Source: Turicibacter sp.
Lineage (GTDB): Bacteria; Bacillota; Bacilli; MOL361; Turicibacteraceae
Length of the DNA: 64,000 bases
Assembly: GCA_030531025.1 (NCBI GenBank)
Contig: JAUMTV010000001.1
Coordinates: 29,175-93,174, forward strand
Reading direction: 5' to 3'
This document shows positions 46,830 through 55,741 of this stretch, in pieces. Within the stretch, counting starts at the first letter, position 1; every line of letters starts with the position of its first letter. The notes below the pieces were generated by a model. It was given only the letters and a program-made list of their open reading frames with translations, had not been told where the DNA came from and ran no database searches. The position numbers and the translations under genes are program-made.

Positions 46830-47702
46830 GTGTCAACAAAATTAATTAAACAATTAGGATTAATTGCTCTTGGAACAGCACTTATGGCATTTGGAATCAT
46901 CAATTTTGCAGTGACAAACGAAATGGCAGAAGGTGGATTCACAGGAGTAACAATTATTTTGTATCATGTATTTGGACTTAGTACAGGAGTTAGTAACCTA
47001 CTACTAAATATTCCAATGCTAATTATTGGTTATCGTCAATTTAGTAAAAAAGGTTTCTGGTTAACGATTTACGGAACAGTTATGCTATCTATCTTCTTAA
47101 GTTTATTTGAAGCACTCGGACACTTAATCCCTCCATTACCAAATGATATGATCATCGCTTCAATTGGGATGGGAATTTTAGTTGGGACTGGACTCGGTGT
47201 TATCTTTAATGCCGGTGGAACGACAGGTGGCGTTGATATCATTGCTAAGATAGTAAAAGAAAAAGTTGGGATTCCAATGGCACGTACGATGTTTGCATTT
47301 GATGCCATTGTTATTGGAATTTCTATGATTATTTTCTTATCATTCACAAATGCTATTTATACAATCATTGGATTATATATTGCAGCTCAGATCATTGATC
47401 GATTCCAAGCGGGATTCCGTGCCGGACAAGAAGTGTTAATTATCTCTGATAAGTACCAAGAAATTGCTGACGCTATTCATAAAAAAATGGATCGTGGTGC
47501 TACTTTCATTCATGGAATGGGATCGTATAATAAAAGTGATAAAACAATCATTATAACAATTATTAATAAGCGCGAATTAAATCCATTAAAAGAAATTATT
47601 TATGAAATTGACCCGCAAGCATTCGTAAGTGTTAGTCACGTTTACGAAACACTTGGAGAAGGATTTACCTTTGATTCAAATGGAATTCCATACTTTGACT
47701 AA
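46830..47702 (+). CDS. YitT-family membrane protein (DUF161/DUF2179)
   Basis: A 290-residue protein with about five membrane helices in residues 8-190 and a soluble C-terminal DUF2179 domain (about 200-290). NAGGTTGGVDIIAKI is the typical YitT signature. Function is unknown for the family; transport has been suggested. The start is GTG with AGGAGG 7 bases upstream. YitT-type genes also lie near dapB in B. subtilis (ypjC). Confidence 0.88.
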   Translation: MSTKLIKQLGLIALGTALMAFGIINFAVTNEMAEGGFTGVTIILYHVFGLSTGVSNLLLNIPMLIIGYRQFSKKGFWLTIYGTVMLSIFLSLFEALGHLIPPLPNDMIIASIGMGILVGTGLGVIFNAGGTTGGVDIIAKIVKEKVGIPMARTMFAFDAIVIGISMIIFLSFTNAIYTIIGLYIAAQIIDRFQAGFRAGQEVLIISDKYQEIADAIHKKMDRGATFIHGMGSYNKSDKTIIITIINKRELNPLKEIIYEIDPQAFVSVSHVYETLGEGFTFDSNGIPYFD

Positions 47703-47704
47703 TT

Positions 47705-47738
47705 AAAAAGCGACTGAAAAAATTCAGTCGCTTTTTTT
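47705..47738. terminator. Bidirectional terminator
   Basis: AAAAAGCGACTGAA / TTCAGTCGCTTTTT stem between the YitT-type gene (plus) and the anti-sigma gene (minus). Confidence 0.9.
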
Positions 47739-48444
47739 ATTCTCTCTCCCAAAGTAGTGTCGCCTTTTCTAATACAGAATCTAAGGGTTTATCCAGTAAA
47801 TGATTATAATTAGCTACCATATAATAAACAGCATCAAATTTATCATCAATATGAATTTTATCCCAATTAGCTTCTGTCCACCCACTTTCATTTTGATCCT
47901 CTTCTACAGTAAATAGATTTTCACTATCAGAAATGAATTGCTGCTTAGGGGATAGCTTTGTCCAAATTGTATTCGTGTAGTAAATCATAAGAATATTTTT
48001 TATCTGTCCATCAATCTCTACTGTTCGTTGTAAATGATGACATCTATAAAAGTCATTTTCTAAAAATTTAAACTCCATCATACGATCTTCTATCGCGTGA
48101 ACTCCAATCAAATTTTCATTATACTGAATTGGAACTTCTAACCTGAAGATTAAAAAGTAACCTCCAATACAAATTCCTATTGCGCTAAATACTGATAACA
48201 AAATTAATGTAATTTTATTTTTCATAAATTTTTGTCTTAATGATTGTAATGTCTGCACTTGTGCTTCTTCAATATTAACTGATTTAATCACTTTAAACTC
48301 ATCCTGTTTCATTTGATTGAAAGCTACTGAACACTTAACACATGTTTGCAAATGATCCTTAATAAAAGCTTTCGTGTCCTCCTGACAGACCCCATCCACA
48401 TAAAGAGGTAATAAATCTTCAATGATTTGACAACTAATCTTCAT
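47737..48444 (-). CDS. Anti-sigma factor with N-terminal zinc finger
   Basis: A 235-residue membrane protein. The N-terminus has a ZAS-type zinc finger (C4 then H-x3-C-x2-C in HLQTCVKC, about residues 30-37), which normally clamps the cognate ECF sigma factor. One membrane helix (about 80-102) is followed by an external domain. The ATG at 48444 overlaps the sigma-factor stop as ATGA, a mark of translational coupling. The signal it senses cannot be read from the sequence. Confidence 0.82.
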   Translation of the reverse strand: MKISCQIIEDLLPLYVDGVCQEDTKAFIKDHLQTCVKCSVAFNQMKQDEFKVIKSVNIEEAQVQTLQSLRQKFMKNKITLILLSVFSAIGICIGGYFLIFRLEVPIQYNENLIGVHAIEDRMMEFKFLENDFYRCHHLQRTVEIDGQIKNILMIYYTNTIWTKLSPKQQFISDSENLFTVEEDQNESGWTEANWDKIHIDDKFDAVYYMVANYNHLLDKPLDSVLEKATLLWERE

Positions 48445-48908
48445 TTTAAGTCCTCCTTTACTTTGAGTTTGGCTCGATGAAACGTGACTCGTGCCCAACT
48501 TTCTGACTTTCCAAATAATTCTCCAATTTGAGCAAATGATAGCTCTCCAAATAACCGTAAATTAAACACTTCTTTATAGGGTTCTTCTAATCGATGAACA
48601 GCTTGATGAATTTCAAATGCTTTTTCTTTATGAATCAACTTAGATTCAAAGCTCTCCATCGGAATTTCTTCTGGCAATTGCTCGGTTCGTTTACTCTTCC
48701 TATAACTTGTGAAATACGTATTCTTTGCAATATGGCAAAGCCATACTCTTAATTTACAATCCCCCTTAAATCGATGAATATTTTTAATGGCTTTTAAAAA
48801 GGTCTCTTGCGTAATATCTTCTGCCATTACTTCATGATGACATAATGATAAAACATACTTATAAACATCTGGAAAATACTCCTCATAAATCTTCTCAAAC
48901 TCTGGCAC
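48441..48908 (-). CDS. ECF-type sigma-70 factor
   Basis: A 155-residue extracytoplasmic-function sigma factor with only regions 2 and 4. Region 2 shows VMAEDITQETFLKAIKNI; region 4 shows EVFNLRLFGELSFAQIGELFGKSESW. Start GTG at 48908 with GAGGTGAT upstream. It forms a coupled operon with the anti-sigma gene. A candidate ECF promoter upstream suggests autoregulation. The exact ECF group is not assigned. Confidence 0.92.
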   Translation of the reverse strand: MPEFEKIYEEYFPDVYKYVLSLCHHEVMAEDITQETFLKAIKNIHRFKGDCKLRVWLCHIAKNTYFTSYRKSKRTEQLPEEIPMESFESKLIHKEKAFEIHQAVHRLEEPYKEVFNLRLFGELSFAQIGELFGKSESWARVTFHRAKLKVKEDLK

Positions 48909-48930
48909 CCCATCACCTCGCTTCCATCTA

Positions 48931-48959
48931 TAAGACTTCCAAACAATTCATTTGTTACA
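48931..48959 (-). promoter_or_regulatory. Candidate ECF-type promoter for the sigma/anti-sigma operon
   Basis: Minus strand TGTAAC (48954-48959) and AGTCTTATA (48928-48936) with about 16-17 bases between. This fits the AAC...GTC pattern of Firmicute ECF promoters, so the sigma factor may read its own gene. Confidence 0.5.
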
Positions 48960-48992
48960 AACTTTTACTAATTTTATTTTACAACAACATAA

Positions 48993-49027
48993 AAAAAGTC
49001 ATCAAACGTTAAGTTTGATGACTTTTT
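48993..49027 (-). terminator. Terminator after the YugP-type gene
   Basis: AAAAAGTCATCAAAC / GTTTGATGACTTTTT stem with a short loop. Confidence 0.88.
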
Positions 49028-49029
49028 AA

Positions 49030-49758
49030 TTAATCGTTATTGCGTGAATTAAAAATCATGATTAAACGTAATAATTCGGCAATGGCAACTACTGTTCCTG
49101 CAACATAAGTTAATGCAGCAGCCGTTAACACTTTACGTGCTCCTGCTTTTTCAGTTTGATCATATAAAATATTCATTTCTGATAATTGTGCAACTGCACG
49201 AGTTGAAGCATTAAACTCAACAGGCAATGTGACAACTTGGAATAAAACTGTAATTCCGACCATGATAATTCCTAAAAGTAAAAATCCCGAACTTTGCGCA
49301 AAAAGACCGATTAAAATTGCAAAATAACCGAATTTATTAGCAAAGTTTACAACAGGAAACATGGCTGAACGAAACTGAAGTGGCGCATATGCATTCGCAT
49401 GTTGGATAGCATGTCCACACTCATGAGCAGCAACAGCTAAAGCTGCAATTGATGTTCCATGATAAATATCACGAGATAAACGAACCGTTTTACGCGTTGG
49501 ATCATAATGATCACTTAATCGTCCACCTACTTCTGTTAAATGTACATGTTGCAATCCATTACGATCTAAGATGCGGCGCGCAACATCCGCTCCCGTTAAT
49601 CCCGATGAGGCACGAACACGTAAATATTGATTAAAAGTTGATGATAAATAACCTTGTGCAATCATCGGCACAATTAATGCAATTAATAAATAAATAATGT
49701 ACGAAGAATCAAATCTCATACCATATCCACCGTAATAACCATATCCATACAAAAACAT
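49030..49758 (-). CDS. yugP: YugP-type membrane zinc metalloprotease
   Basis: A 242-residue integral membrane protein of the neutral zinc metallopeptidase type. The zinc-binding HECGH is at 112-116, within AVAAHECGHAIQHANAYAPL. Four membrane helices are visible (about 20-36, 140-180, 215-235). The N-terminus is unusually rich in tyrosine and glycine (YGYGYYGGYG). Substrate unknown. It is monocistronic. Confidence 0.85.
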   Translation of the reverse strand: MFLYGYGYYGGYGMRFDSSYIIYLLIALIVPMIAQGYLSSTFNQYLRVRASSGLTGADVARRILDRNGLQHVHLTEVGGRLSDHYDPTRKTVRLSRDIYHGTSIAALAVAAHECGHAIQHANAYAPLQFRSAMFPVVNFANKFGYFAILIGLFAQSSGFLLLGIIMVGITVLFQVVTLPVEFNASTRAVAQLSEMNILYDQTEKAGARKVLTAAALTYVAGTVVAIAELLRLIMIFNSRNND

Positions 49759-49855
49759 TGTTTAATCACCTCTAATAAATCTTATTAAAATTTATTATAC
49801 ACCTTTTTAAATCATATAACGTAATTTTATAAACCGTTTTTTCAACTTTATACAA

Positions 49856-51109
49856 CTATTCCATTAAATTATCTAAAAGTTCTCGTGCCGGTGTTAAACT
49901 TGAATCAAGACTTAAAATTTTCTCAAGCGTCTTAACGGCTTCTTCACGACGTCCTTCTTCCATTAAAAACTGTGCATAGTCAAATAAGAAATCGACATTG
50001 TCCGGATAATTAACTAATGCTTTTTCAAAGTGAGAGGCTGCCTCATCATACTCTTCTAACTCTAAGAAAGCAATTGCTAAATCCCAATCAAATCGATCAT
50101 CAAATAAACCATTTTCTTCGTAATGTTGAATATTTTGAACAACTTCTTCAAAGTCTTCTAGCACTAAACAAATGCGATTACTACGAAGCGCTGATTCTAA
50201 ATCTTCTGGATCTAAGTTTAATGCTTCATAATAAGCATCACGAGCCCCTTCTAGATCTTTTAACTTTTCTAATGCAGACCCTTTTAAGAAGTATAACTCT
50301 GCATTAAATTCATTATGTGTGATTCCTTCTTGAATCATTTCAAGTGCTTTTTTTGCATCATCTTCTTTTAAATAAATTTTTGCAAGTAATGGATAAATGG
50401 TATCATAACTTGGATCTAACTCTTTTAAGTCATGAAACACGTGCTTTGCTAATGAGTCATCTCCGACCTGATAAGCAAGAAATCCTTTATTAAAGAGTTG
50501 ATCCGTATTCAATTTTCCAAAATATTTTTCTGATAAATTGAATTGTTCTAACGCTTTTTCAAACTCCCCAATATGACTATAACACGTTGCTAAACGGTCA
50601 TATACATTAATGTCAGCATTTAATCCACATTCAATTAAATCTAAGTATAAGTCTAATGCTTTTTCAAATTCTCCAATATGATGATAAAATTCGGCATAAG
50701 CTAATTTAATTAAATCATTTTGTGGTTCTAATGCTAATGCTTTTTTTAACTTATCTTCTGCAACTTCAAATAAACCTTGTGCAATATACATGTCAGCTTC
50801 TAGTAAAAGAATACTTGTATTTGTCTCTTCGTCACTTCCTGATAATAAATCTAATGCTTTTTCATCTTCAGCTAAGTCTAAATATAAGTCAGCTAAAAAA
50901 GTTTTTAAATTCACTTCATTTGGATATTTTGCTAATAATGGTTCTACTAACTCAATCGCTTTGGATACATGTGCCATAGCCGCAAAAATTTGAGCAATAA
51001 TGAAGATTTCATCATCATTAGCATCAAAAGCAAAATGCTGCATTTGTTCGATGACCTCTTCAGTAATCTGCCCTTTCTCATATAACTCGATAAAATATTC
51101 AATTGACAT
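49856..51109 (-). CDS. TPR-repeat protein (YpiA-like)
   Basis: A 417-residue soluble protein made almost wholly of tetratricopeptide repeats, about ten of them. Examples are the KALDLYLDLIECG and KALEQFNLSEKYFG units. TPR proteins act as scaffolds; no enzymatic motif is seen. In B. subtilis ypiA also lies next to aroE (EPSP synthase), so the synteny supports YpiA. It begins 57 bases after aroA, probably in the same transcript. Confidence 0.83.
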   Translation of the reverse strand: MSIEYFIELYEKGQITEEVIEQMQHFAFDANDDEIFIIAQIFAAMAHVSKAIELVEPLLAKYPNEVNLKTFLADLYLDLAEDEKALDLLSGSDEETNTSILLLEADMYIAQGLFEVAEDKLKKALALEPQNDLIKLAYAEFYHHIGEFEKALDLYLDLIECGLNADINVYDRLATCYSHIGEFEKALEQFNLSEKYFGKLNTDQLFNKGFLAYQVGDDSLAKHVFHDLKELDPSYDTIYPLLAKIYLKEDDAKKALEMIQEGITHNEFNAELYFLKGSALEKLKDLEGARDAYYEALNLDPEDLESALRSNRICLVLEDFEEVVQNIQHYEENGLFDDRFDWDLAIAFLELEEYDEAASHFEKALVNYPDNVDFLFDYAQFLMEEGRREEAVKTLEKILSLDSSLTPARELLDNLME

Positions 51110-51166
51110 CTAAAACACCTCTATTTTCTTCATAGAAACAGTAAGATTTTAATTTCTATAAACGCT

Positions 51167-52444
51167 TTAAAACTCTTTATTTAATAAACTATTTAAATGA
51201 TTTAAAAAGTCTGGATAAGAAATTTCCATTGATTCAACGTCTTTGATGATTAACGGTTCATCAATTAATAATGCTGCAACACATAACATCATCGCTATCC
51301 GATGATCTTTATAACTTGCAACGGACGCTGTCTTAAATATACCTTCAGGCTCTCCAGTAATAATCATCCCATCAGATGTACTTTCAATATTTGCACCAAT
51401 CGCCTTTAACTGTTCAACTGTCACATCAATACGGTTTGTTTCTTTTACTTTTAACTCCTCAGCATTTTTAATTACAGTGACTCCACTTGCACGTGTCGCA
51501 AGTAAAGCTAAAATTGGAAGTTCATCAATTAAGCAAGGAATCAGTTCTCCTTCAATCGTGGTTGCTGCTAAATCTTTTGTATATTTAATACGAATATCTG
51601 CTACTGGCTCACCGCCAAAGTAACGTTCATTTATTAAGGTAAGATTACCTTTCATAGCGTGGATAACGTCGATGATTCCAGAACGCGTTTTATTAATCCC
51701 AACATTTTCAATAATGATGTCACTTCCAGGTACCATTAAAGCGGCTACCATAAAAAAGGCTGCTGATGAAATATCACCTGGAACATGAATTTCTCCTGGG
51801 GTAATCGGACGCTGTGAGCCATTAACTGTAATGACTTTATCCACTTTATTATAGTCAATTTGAAAATCTTCAAACATCTTTTCTGTATGATCGCGTGTTG
51901 GAATCGGCTCATGAATCGTTGTCACTCCATCTGCTAACATTCCCGCTAACATAATAGCTGATTTTACTTGTGCACTTGCAACAGGAAGCTCATAGGTAAT
52001 CCCCGTTAACTGATGGCCAGTAATCGTTGCTGGCAACGTTGAATCACCCATTAATGTAATTTGAGCTCCCATTTGTGAAAGGGGACGTGTTACTCGTTTC
52101 ATAGGGCGTTTTGATAATGATTCATCACCAACTAACGTTAATGTTGCAGGTAAATTAGATAATACCCCCATCAGTAAACGTGCAGTCGTTCCAGAGTTTC
52201 CTGCATCAAGGATAAACGGATTATAATAAAAGGCATCTAACCCTGGACTTGTAATAATTAATTGATTATTTTGAAGTTTAGAGGTGACACCAAATTGATT
52301 AAAAATCTTTAATGTACTTAAACAATCCGCACCGAGTAATGGCTCATGAATCACAGTACTTCCTTTTGCTAAACTACTTAAAATAATGGCACGATGAGTA
52401 ATCGATTTATCTCCTGCTACTTTAATTGTTCCTTTTAATGGCAT
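51167..52444 (-). CDS. aroA: 3-phosphoshikimate 1-carboxyvinyltransferase (EPSP synthase)
   Basis: Condenses shikimate 3-phosphate with phosphoenolpyruvate. 425 residues. AGDKSITHRA (about 10-19) and DAGNSGTTARLL (near 83) are active-site motifs, and KDHRIAMM follows near the end. It overlaps the aroB end by 10 bases. The last gene of the aroC-aroB-aroA block. Confidence 0.95.
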   Translation of the reverse strand: MPLKGTIKVAGDKSITHRAIILSSLAKGSTVIHEPLLGADCLSTLKIFNQFGVTSKLQNNQLIITSPGLDAFYYNPFILDAGNSGTTARLLMGVLSNLPATLTLVGDESLSKRPMKRVTRPLSQMGAQITLMGDSTLPATITGHQLTGITYELPVASAQVKSAIMLAGMLADGVTTIHEPIPTRDHTEKMFEDFQIDYNKVDKVITVNGSQRPITPGEIHVPGDISSAAFFMVAALMVPGSDIIIENVGINKTRSGIIDVIHAMKGNLTLINERYFGGEPVADIRIKYTKDLAATTIEGELIPCLIDELPILALLATRASGVTVIKNAEELKVKETNRIDVTVEQLKAIGANIESTSDGMIITGEPEGIFKTASVASYKDHRIAMMLCVAALLIDEPLIIKDVESMEISYPDFLNHLNSLLNKEF

Positions 52445-53514
52445 TCTTTCACCTCTTCTTTCATTTCACATAAAAATTGTGTTAATATTGGTCTTAATTT
52501 TTCTTCTGTAAATGTAATGAGGATCGGTTGGTTCATCTCTTTTAGTAACACAAAACGAATTTGTCGCTTTTCATTTTTTTTATCATGTAACATGTAATTC
52601 ATATATTCATTAACGCGCTCTTGTTTTAACAGTAGCGGGAATTTTAAACGTGTTAAATAAGAAAGATAAGCTTGACAGCCTAAATCAATGTTAAACTGTT
52701 GCTCACTTAAATAAAGAGCAAATAACATTCCTATAGCGACTGCTTCTCCGTGTGAAAGACTTTTTTCATCTAATTCAATCGCGTGCCCAAACGTATGCCC
52801 AAAGTTTAAAAATGCTCGGTTTCCTTTCTCAAACTCATCTGCTTCTACAATTTTCTTCTTAACCAGCAAGCTTTGCATTAATAAATCAGAAAAAGTTTCA
52901 GACTGTAACTCGTCTATCGTTTGATAAGACATTAAGGTTTGCAAAAGTGATGCATCAGAAATAAACCCATGCTTCACCATCTCAGCTAATCCACTTCGCC
53001 ACTCTTTATCTGATAATGTTGCTAAAAAAGGCAGTTCATAAATAACCGCTTTTGGAGGATAAAAAGCACCAACTAAATTTTTACCTAGTTCATGATTAAT
53101 CGCAACTTTTCCGCCAATTGAGCTATCATGGGCTAATAATGTCGTCGGTACTTGGATGAAATCAATGCCACGCATATAAGTAGCAGCTACAAAACCAGCT
53201 AAATCACCAACTACTCCTCCTCCAAAAGCTAAGATTAATGCTTTACGATCGACTTGATTTTGAATCAAAAATGTCTGAATGCGATGATAAGTCTCAAAGC
53301 TTTTTGAAGCTTCACCTGGCTTAATGACATATAACAAAGTATCACTTGGAAGAAAAGCTTTTAATGTCGTATAATGTAGTTTTTCAACCGTTTCATCGGT
53401 GATGACAACGACTTGTGTTGCTTGATTAACATAAGGAATGAGCTTATTTAAGCCATTCATACCAATCTCAATCGGATAAGAACCTTGATTCGTATTCACG
53501 TGTAATGACTTCAT
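52435..53514 (-). CDS. aroB: 3-dehydroquinate synthase
   Basis: Forms the ring of 3-dehydroquinate in the shikimate pathway, using NAD and a divalent metal. 359 residues. GGVVGDLAGFVAATYMRGI and the zinc-site residues in GEAVAIGM and the GHTFGHAIE motif are present. It overlaps aroC by one base and aroA by ten. Confidence 0.95.
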   Translation of the reverse strand: MKSLHVNTNQGSYPIEIGMNGLNKLIPYVNQATQVVVITDETVEKLHYTTLKAFLPSDTLLYVIKPGEASKSFETYHRIQTFLIQNQVDRKALILAFGGGVVGDLAGFVAATYMRGIDFIQVPTTLLAHDSSIGGKVAINHELGKNLVGAFYPPKAVIYELPFLATLSDKEWRSGLAEMVKHGFISDASLLQTLMSYQTIDELQSETFSDLLMQSLLVKKKIVEADEFEKGNRAFLNFGHTFGHAIELDEKSLSHGEAVAIGMLFALYLSEQQFNIDLGCQAYLSYLTRLKFPLLLKQERVNEYMNYMLHDKKNEKRQIRFVLLKEMNQPILITFTEEKLRPILTQFLCEMKEEVKECH

Positions 53515-54665
53515 TAAAATCTCTCCATTGCTTGACGATACTCTTGAACATTTTCTACTAAGATAGACATTTGATTGGATTGGAATTCTTCTAAAATTTC
53601 TTTAGCTAATTCATAAGCTAATACTGACTCTAATACGACCCCAGCAGCTGGAACAACACAACTATCTGAACGCTCAATCATACTTTCACGCACTTCTTTT
53701 GTATCAATATGAACAGAATTTAATGGTTGATATAACGTTGGAATAGGTTTAATCATTGCTTGTACTACAACTGGCATCCCATTCGTCATTCCACCCTCAA
53801 AACCACCATAATGGTTGCTCGTACGAGTAAATTGATTATCATAAATAATTTGATCATGCACCTGACTTCCAAACTCAGAACTTGCCATCATCGCATCACC
53901 AAAATAAACACCTTTAACCGATTGAACACTCATAAAGGCTGCTGCAATTTTAGCATCTAACTTGCGGTCAAATTGAACATAGCTTCCTAGACCAACCGGT
54001 ACATTCTCAGCAATCACTTGTACAATTCCACCAACTGAATCACCTTGCTGCTTTGCTTCATCAATGTGTTTACACATTTGAATCGAAGTCTCCTCATCTA
54101 CACAGCGAACCGGTGAATCACTAATCATATCTTTAATTGAGGCAATGGTATTTGGATAATTCGAAACTGTCACCTTTCCGATTTGTAAAACATGAGAAAT
54201 AACTTCTATATCTAATGCATTTAAAATTTGCTTAGCTACTGCACCAACAGCGACACGAATAGCTGTTTCACGTGCTGATGAACGCTCTAATACATTTCTT
54301 AAATCACGATGACCATACTTCATAGCTCCAACTAAATCAGCATGTCCTGGTCTTGGAACTTTTTTAATATCATAATCATGTTCAGCAATCGGTTCAATTG
54401 CCATCACATGTCCCCAATTTTTATTATCTTTATTATTAATGATTAATGTAATTGGAGATCCTAACGTAACACCATGACGTACCCCGCTTGTAATCTGAAC
54501 TTGATCGGTTTCAATCTTCATTCGACCCCCACGACCATACCCTTGTTGACGAACTTTTAATTCTTGATTAATCATCTCTGCTGTTAAAGGAAGACCAGCA
54601 GGTACTCCTTCAATGATGGCGGTTAATTGTGGACCGTGCGATTCTCCACTACTTAAATAACGCAT
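53514..54665 (-). CDS. aroC: Chorismate synthase
   Basis: Converts EPSP to chorismate with reduced FMN. 383 residues. GESHGPQLTAIIEG, RPGHADLVGAMKYGHRD and RSSARETA are the three family signatures. First of the three aro genes, 11 bases after folE. Other shikimate genes (aroF, aroD, aroE/K) are not in the window. Confidence 0.96.
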   Translation of the reverse strand: MRYLSSGESHGPQLTAIIEGVPAGLPLTAEMINQELKVRQQGYGRGGRMKIETDQVQITSGVRHGVTLGSPITLIINNKDNKNWGHVMAIEPIAEHDYDIKKVPRPGHADLVGAMKYGHRDLRNVLERSSARETAIRVAVGAVAKQILNALDIEVISHVLQIGKVTVSNYPNTIASIKDMISDSPVRCVDEETSIQMCKHIDEAKQQGDSVGGIVQVIAENVPVGLGSYVQFDRKLDAKIAAAFMSVQSVKGVYFGDAMMASSEFGSQVHDQIIYDNQFTRTSNHYGGFEGGMTNGMPVVVQAMIKPIPTLYQPLNSVHIDTKEVRESMIERSDSCVVPAAGVVLESVLAYELAKEILEEFQSNQMSILVENVQEYRQAMERF

Positions 54666-54676
54666 ATTGATGACTC

Positions 54677-55240
54677 CTATCCTTTAATTAAATTTAGCAC
54701 TTCTTGACGCATTGCTAAATCTTCTTTAAAAATTCCTGTACTATAAATAGTTTTTGTCACTGCTCCAGGCTTTTTAATCCCTCGCATCACCATACACATA
54801 TGTTCAGCTTCAATAACGACCATAACCCCTTTAGAGTTAATTGCATTTGCAATCGTATCTCCAATTTGTTTACCCATACGCTCTTGAAGTTGTGGTCGAC
54901 GTGACACAACATCTGTAACACGTGCAATTTTACTTAATCCAACGACTTCATTATTCTCAGGATAATACGCGACATGGACTTTTCCAAAAAATGGTAGAAG
55001 ATGGTGCTCACACATCGAATGAAAAACAATATCTTGCACTAATACATATTGATCATATTCTTCACTAAAATAAACTTGTAAATGTTTTGATGGATCTTCA
55101 TGTAACCCTCCAAAAACTTCTTCATACATACGTGCCACACGAGCAGGTGTATCAGCTAACCCTTCACGATCAGGATTCTCTCCAACGGCTTCTAAAATCA
55201 TTCTTACTGCTGTTTCAATTTTATTTTTATCGATTGACAT
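54677..55240 (-). CDS. folE: GTP cyclohydrolase I
   Basis: Converts GTP to dihydroneopterin triphosphate, the first step of folate synthesis. 187 residues. Zinc ligands C77, H80 and C149 are seen in [10 protein letters not shown] and EHMCM. Placed upstream of aroC, so folate and chorismate (source of p-aminobenzoate) synthesis are linked. Its upstream region is unusually hairpin-rich (55241-55697). Confidence 0.95.
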   Translation of the reverse strand: MSIDKNKIETAVRMILEAVGENPDREGLADTPARVARMYEEVFGGLHEDPSKHLQVYFSEEYDQYVLVQDIVFHSMCEHHLLPFFGKVHVAYYPENNEVVGLSKIARVTDVVSRRPQLQERMGKQIGDTIANAINSKGVMVVIEAEHMCMVMRGIKKPGAVTKTIYSTGIFKEDLAMRQEVLNLIKG

Positions 55241-55697
55241 ATTATCACCTTTTTAAACTTTAATTCGACATTTAGTATATATGATATTTTACCATAATCT
55301 ATATATAAACCAAAAATGTATTTCACCTTTTTACATTCAACGCTACTGGCTACAATCAATTAATAGCAAGATATTCTATATAGAAACAGAAATGTATTTC
55401 ATCATTCTACATCAGTCTTAGTTAATCGATTGCTTTAATACTAAGACAGACTATAGTCCAGCTAAAAGTTTTCCGATATGAAAAACTTATCTGGACTTAT
55501 ATAGATGCTTACTTAGCACTTTTATATCTATCTTTTATAACGACTGACTTTCATTCAGTTCATAATTAGATTTCAGCATCTCAGTCATCTTAATTTTACT
55601 TCATGATTTAAATAGTAGTTAATTGATAGTTAGAATACTAAGAGTATTCTTCTACGATTTAGTTTTTACTAAATGTCTAATCTTATCAATCGATAAT
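55241..55697. other. Hairpin-rich spacer upstream of folE
   Basis: About 457 bases with no supported gene. Several inverted repeats occur: GTCTTAGTTAA / TTAATACTAAGAC (55415-55447), GTCCAG...CTGGAC (55456-55496), AGAATACTAAGAGTATTCT (about 55630), and ATTTAGT / ACTAAAT (about 55659-55674). AAATGTATTTCA.C occurs twice (55314-55337 and 55390-55412). It may be decayed mobile DNA or a structured leader. Confidence 0.5.
55474..55503 (+). repeat. 30-bp dispersed repeat, copy 1
   Basis: These 30 bases, starting CGATATGAAAAACTTATC, recur exactly in reverse orientation at 63866-63895 next to a transposase remnant. They encode MKNLSGLI in the transposase-remnant frame, so this is probably a sliver of the same insertion sequence. 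Confidence 0.8.
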
Positions 55698-55737
55698 AAA
55701 AAAGCATAGAAGCAGGATGGTGGCTTCTATGCTTTTA
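55698..55737 (-). terminator. Terminator after glgA
   Basis: AAAAGCATAGAAGC / GCTTCTATGCTTTT, a 14-pair stem with T-run on the minus strand. Confidence 0.9.
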
Positions 55738-55741
55738 TCAT

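Noticed and set aside
55241..55697. CRISPR array or tRNA cluster in the hairpin-rich gap
   Set aside because: Repeats are too few, irregular and different in sequence; no tRNA cloverleaf or CCA-type end is seen.
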